18,863 bases of DNA from Saccoglossus kowalevskii. Lineage: Eukaryota; Hemichordata; Enteropneusta; Harrimaniidae. The first letter of the stretch is position 1; each line of letters opens with the position of its first letter. The stretch is from assembly GCF_000003605.2 (NCBI RefSeq), contig NW_003153258.1, forward strand, positions 127,660 through 146,522. Reading direction: 5' to 3'. The notes under the pieces were generated by a model that saw only the letters and a program-made list of their open reading frames with translations, made no database searches and was not told the DNA's origin. A program made the translations under genes and the position numbers. Below, one piece after another: positions 17,457-18,863 of the stretch.

Positions 17457-18863
17457 GAGTCTTCTCATATGGTTTGTAGGGAATTACATGTATTGAGTTC
17501 TCCGAGGTCTTCTCATATGGTTTGAAGGGAATTACATGTATTGAGTTCTCTGAGGTCTTCTCATATGGTTTGCATGGAATTGCATGTATTGAGTTCTCCG
17601 AGGTCATCTCATATGGTTTGTAGGGAATTACATCTAATGAGTTCTCCGAGGTATTCTCATATGGTTTGAAGGGAATTACATGTATTGAGTTCTCTGAGGT
17701 CTTTTCATATGGTTTGAAGGGAATTGCATGTATTGAGTTCTCCGAGGTCTTCTCATATGGTTTGAAGGGAATTACATGTATTGAGTTCTCTGAGGTCTTC
17801 TCATATGATTTGTAGGGAATTACATGTATTGTGTTTTCCCGAGGTCTTCTCATATGGTTTGAAGGGAATTACATATATTGAGTTCTTCGAGGTATTCTCA
17901 TATAGTTTGTAGGGAATTACATCTAATGAGTTCTCCGAGGTATTCTCATATGGTTTGAAGGGAATTACATGTATTGAGTTCTCTGAGGTCTTCTCATATG
18001 GTTTGTAGGGAATTACATGTATTGAGTTCTACAAAGTCTTCTCATATGGTTTGAAGGGAATTGTATGTATTGAGTGCTCTGAGGTCTTCTCATATGATTT
18101 GTAGGGAATTACATGCATGTATTGAGTTCTCTGAGGTCTTCTCATATGGTTTGCATGGAATTACATGTATTAAGTTCTCCGAGGTATTCTCATATGGTTT
18201 GTAGGGAATTACATGTATTGTGTTCTCAAGGTATTCTCATATGGTTTGCATGGAATTACATGTATTGAGTTCTCTGAGGTATTCTCATATGGTTTGCATG
18301 GAATTACATGTATTGAGTTCACTGAGGTATTCTCATATGGTTTGCATGGAATTACATGTATTGAGTTCTCCGAGGTCATCTCATATGGTTTGTAGGGAAT
18401 GACATCTAATGAGTTCTCCGAGGTCTTCACATATGGTTTGTAGGGAATTACATGTATTGAGTTCTCTGAGGTCTTCTCGTACGGTTTGCATGAATTACAT
18501 GTATTGAGTTCTTCTTGGTATCCTCCTATGGTTTGCATGGAATTACATGTATTGAGTTCTCCGAGGTCTTCTCATATGGTTTGTAGGGAATTACATGTAT
18601 TGAGTTCTCCATGGTCTTCTCATATGGTTTGTAGGGAATTACATGTATTGAGTTTTCCGAGGTATTCTCATATGGATTTTAGGGAATGACATGTATTGTG
18701 TTCTCTGAGGTATTCTCATATGGTTTGAAGTGAATTACATGTATTGAGTTCTACGAAGTCTTCTCATATTGTTTGAGGGATTACATGTATTGAGTTCTCC
18801 TAGTCTTCTCATATGGTTTGTAGGGATTACATGTATGAGTTCTCGAGGTTTCTCATATGGTTT
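17457..18863. repeat. 48-bp minisatellite, about 30 units, running off the window end
   Basis: The consensus unit is GAGGTCTTCTCATATGGTTT, then GTAGGGAATTACATGTATTG, then AGTTCTCC. I counted 29 full units plus a partial one by eye. Common variants are TTGTAGG/TTGAAGG/TTGCATG, GGTCTTC/GGTATTC/GGTCATC, ATTACAT/ATTGCAT and TCTCCGAG/TCTCTGAG. Most units are exactly 48 bp; a few carry 1-4 bp indels. Since 48 is divisible by three, several frames stay open, notably the minus strand at 17437-17853 and 18209-18538, reading the 16-residue repeat ENSIHVIPYKPYEKTS. Indels near 17837, 18113, 18229 and 18491 break every frame. No initiation context, splice pattern or known repeat-protein family supports coding. 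Confidence 0.95.

Noticed and set aside
17437-17853. Minus-strand open frame of 138 codons in the minisatellite as a real repeat-protein gene
   Set aside because: Open frames are expected when the unit is a multiple of three. The frame is broken by indels elsewhere in the array, and the + strand is open over parts of it too. Kept only as a finding to test.
18209-18689. Plus- and minus-strand open frames of 60-109 codons in the second half of the minisatellite
   Set aside because: All are shadows of the 48-bp repeat in different frames.
1-18863. CRISPR array, prokaryotic operon or phage-like system
   Set aside because: The window has introns, AATAAA signals and animal-type MITEs. The 48-bp repeats are head-to-tail without spacers, so they are a minisatellite and not a CRISPR array.

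Overview
The window is AT-rich animal nuclear DNA, not prokaryotic DNA. It has a spliced gene with canonical GT-AG introns, long non-coding stretches, many small inverted-repeat (MITE-like) elements and a minisatellite. The one gene I can identify with confidence is POMP (proteasome maturation protein, the animal counterpart of yeast Ump1). Its exons and the type of repeats suggest a non-vertebrate animal, probably marine (hemichordate, amphioxus, echinoderm or mollusc grade). That placement is inference; the sequence alone does not fix the species.

Layout: 1-9120 holds no exon I can prove. It contains a short GC-rich block with nested inverted repeats (1-105), a perfect 25-bp hairpin (3472-3542), a decayed DNA transposon of about 1.03 kb with ~178-bp terminal inverted repeats (about 5211-6240), a small CACCAGCCTA-ended inverted-repeat element (6461-6591) and an unidentified coding-like stretch with frame changes (7438-8199).

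9121-14020 carries the last four coding exons of POMP on the + strand: 9121-9181, 11131-11232, 13165-13258 and 13953-14020, with a likely 3' UTR to about 14400. The intron phases join without a break and give about 107 codons of a protein that is about 140 residues in the family. The first ~34 residues (probably two exons) were not found, so the gene starts either in unrecognised sequence upstream or outside the window. Its third intron carries a 492-bp TA-flanked MITE (12075-12566) and a tRNA-like A-box/B-box segment (about 12862-12955).

14400-18863 is gene-poor and repeat-rich: a diverged ~150-bp tandem repeat with an internal 53-bp duplication (15320-15720), a diverged ~64-bp tandem repeat (16075-16790) split by a second small MITE (16456-16702), and a 48-bp minisatellite of about 30 units (17457 to the window end) that probably continues past the end. 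Because 48 is a multiple of three, the array stays open in several frames. On the minus strand it reads as a 16-residue peptide repeat, which I treat as probably incidental but worth checking.

The elements do not form a multi-gene pathway. The picture is one housekeeping proteasome-assembly gene with long introns colonised by DNA-transposon relics, followed by tandem-repeat DNA. I found no convincing undescribed biological system. The best leads are the minisatellite with its higher-order structure, the transposon with convergent coding remnants, and the perfect hairpin.
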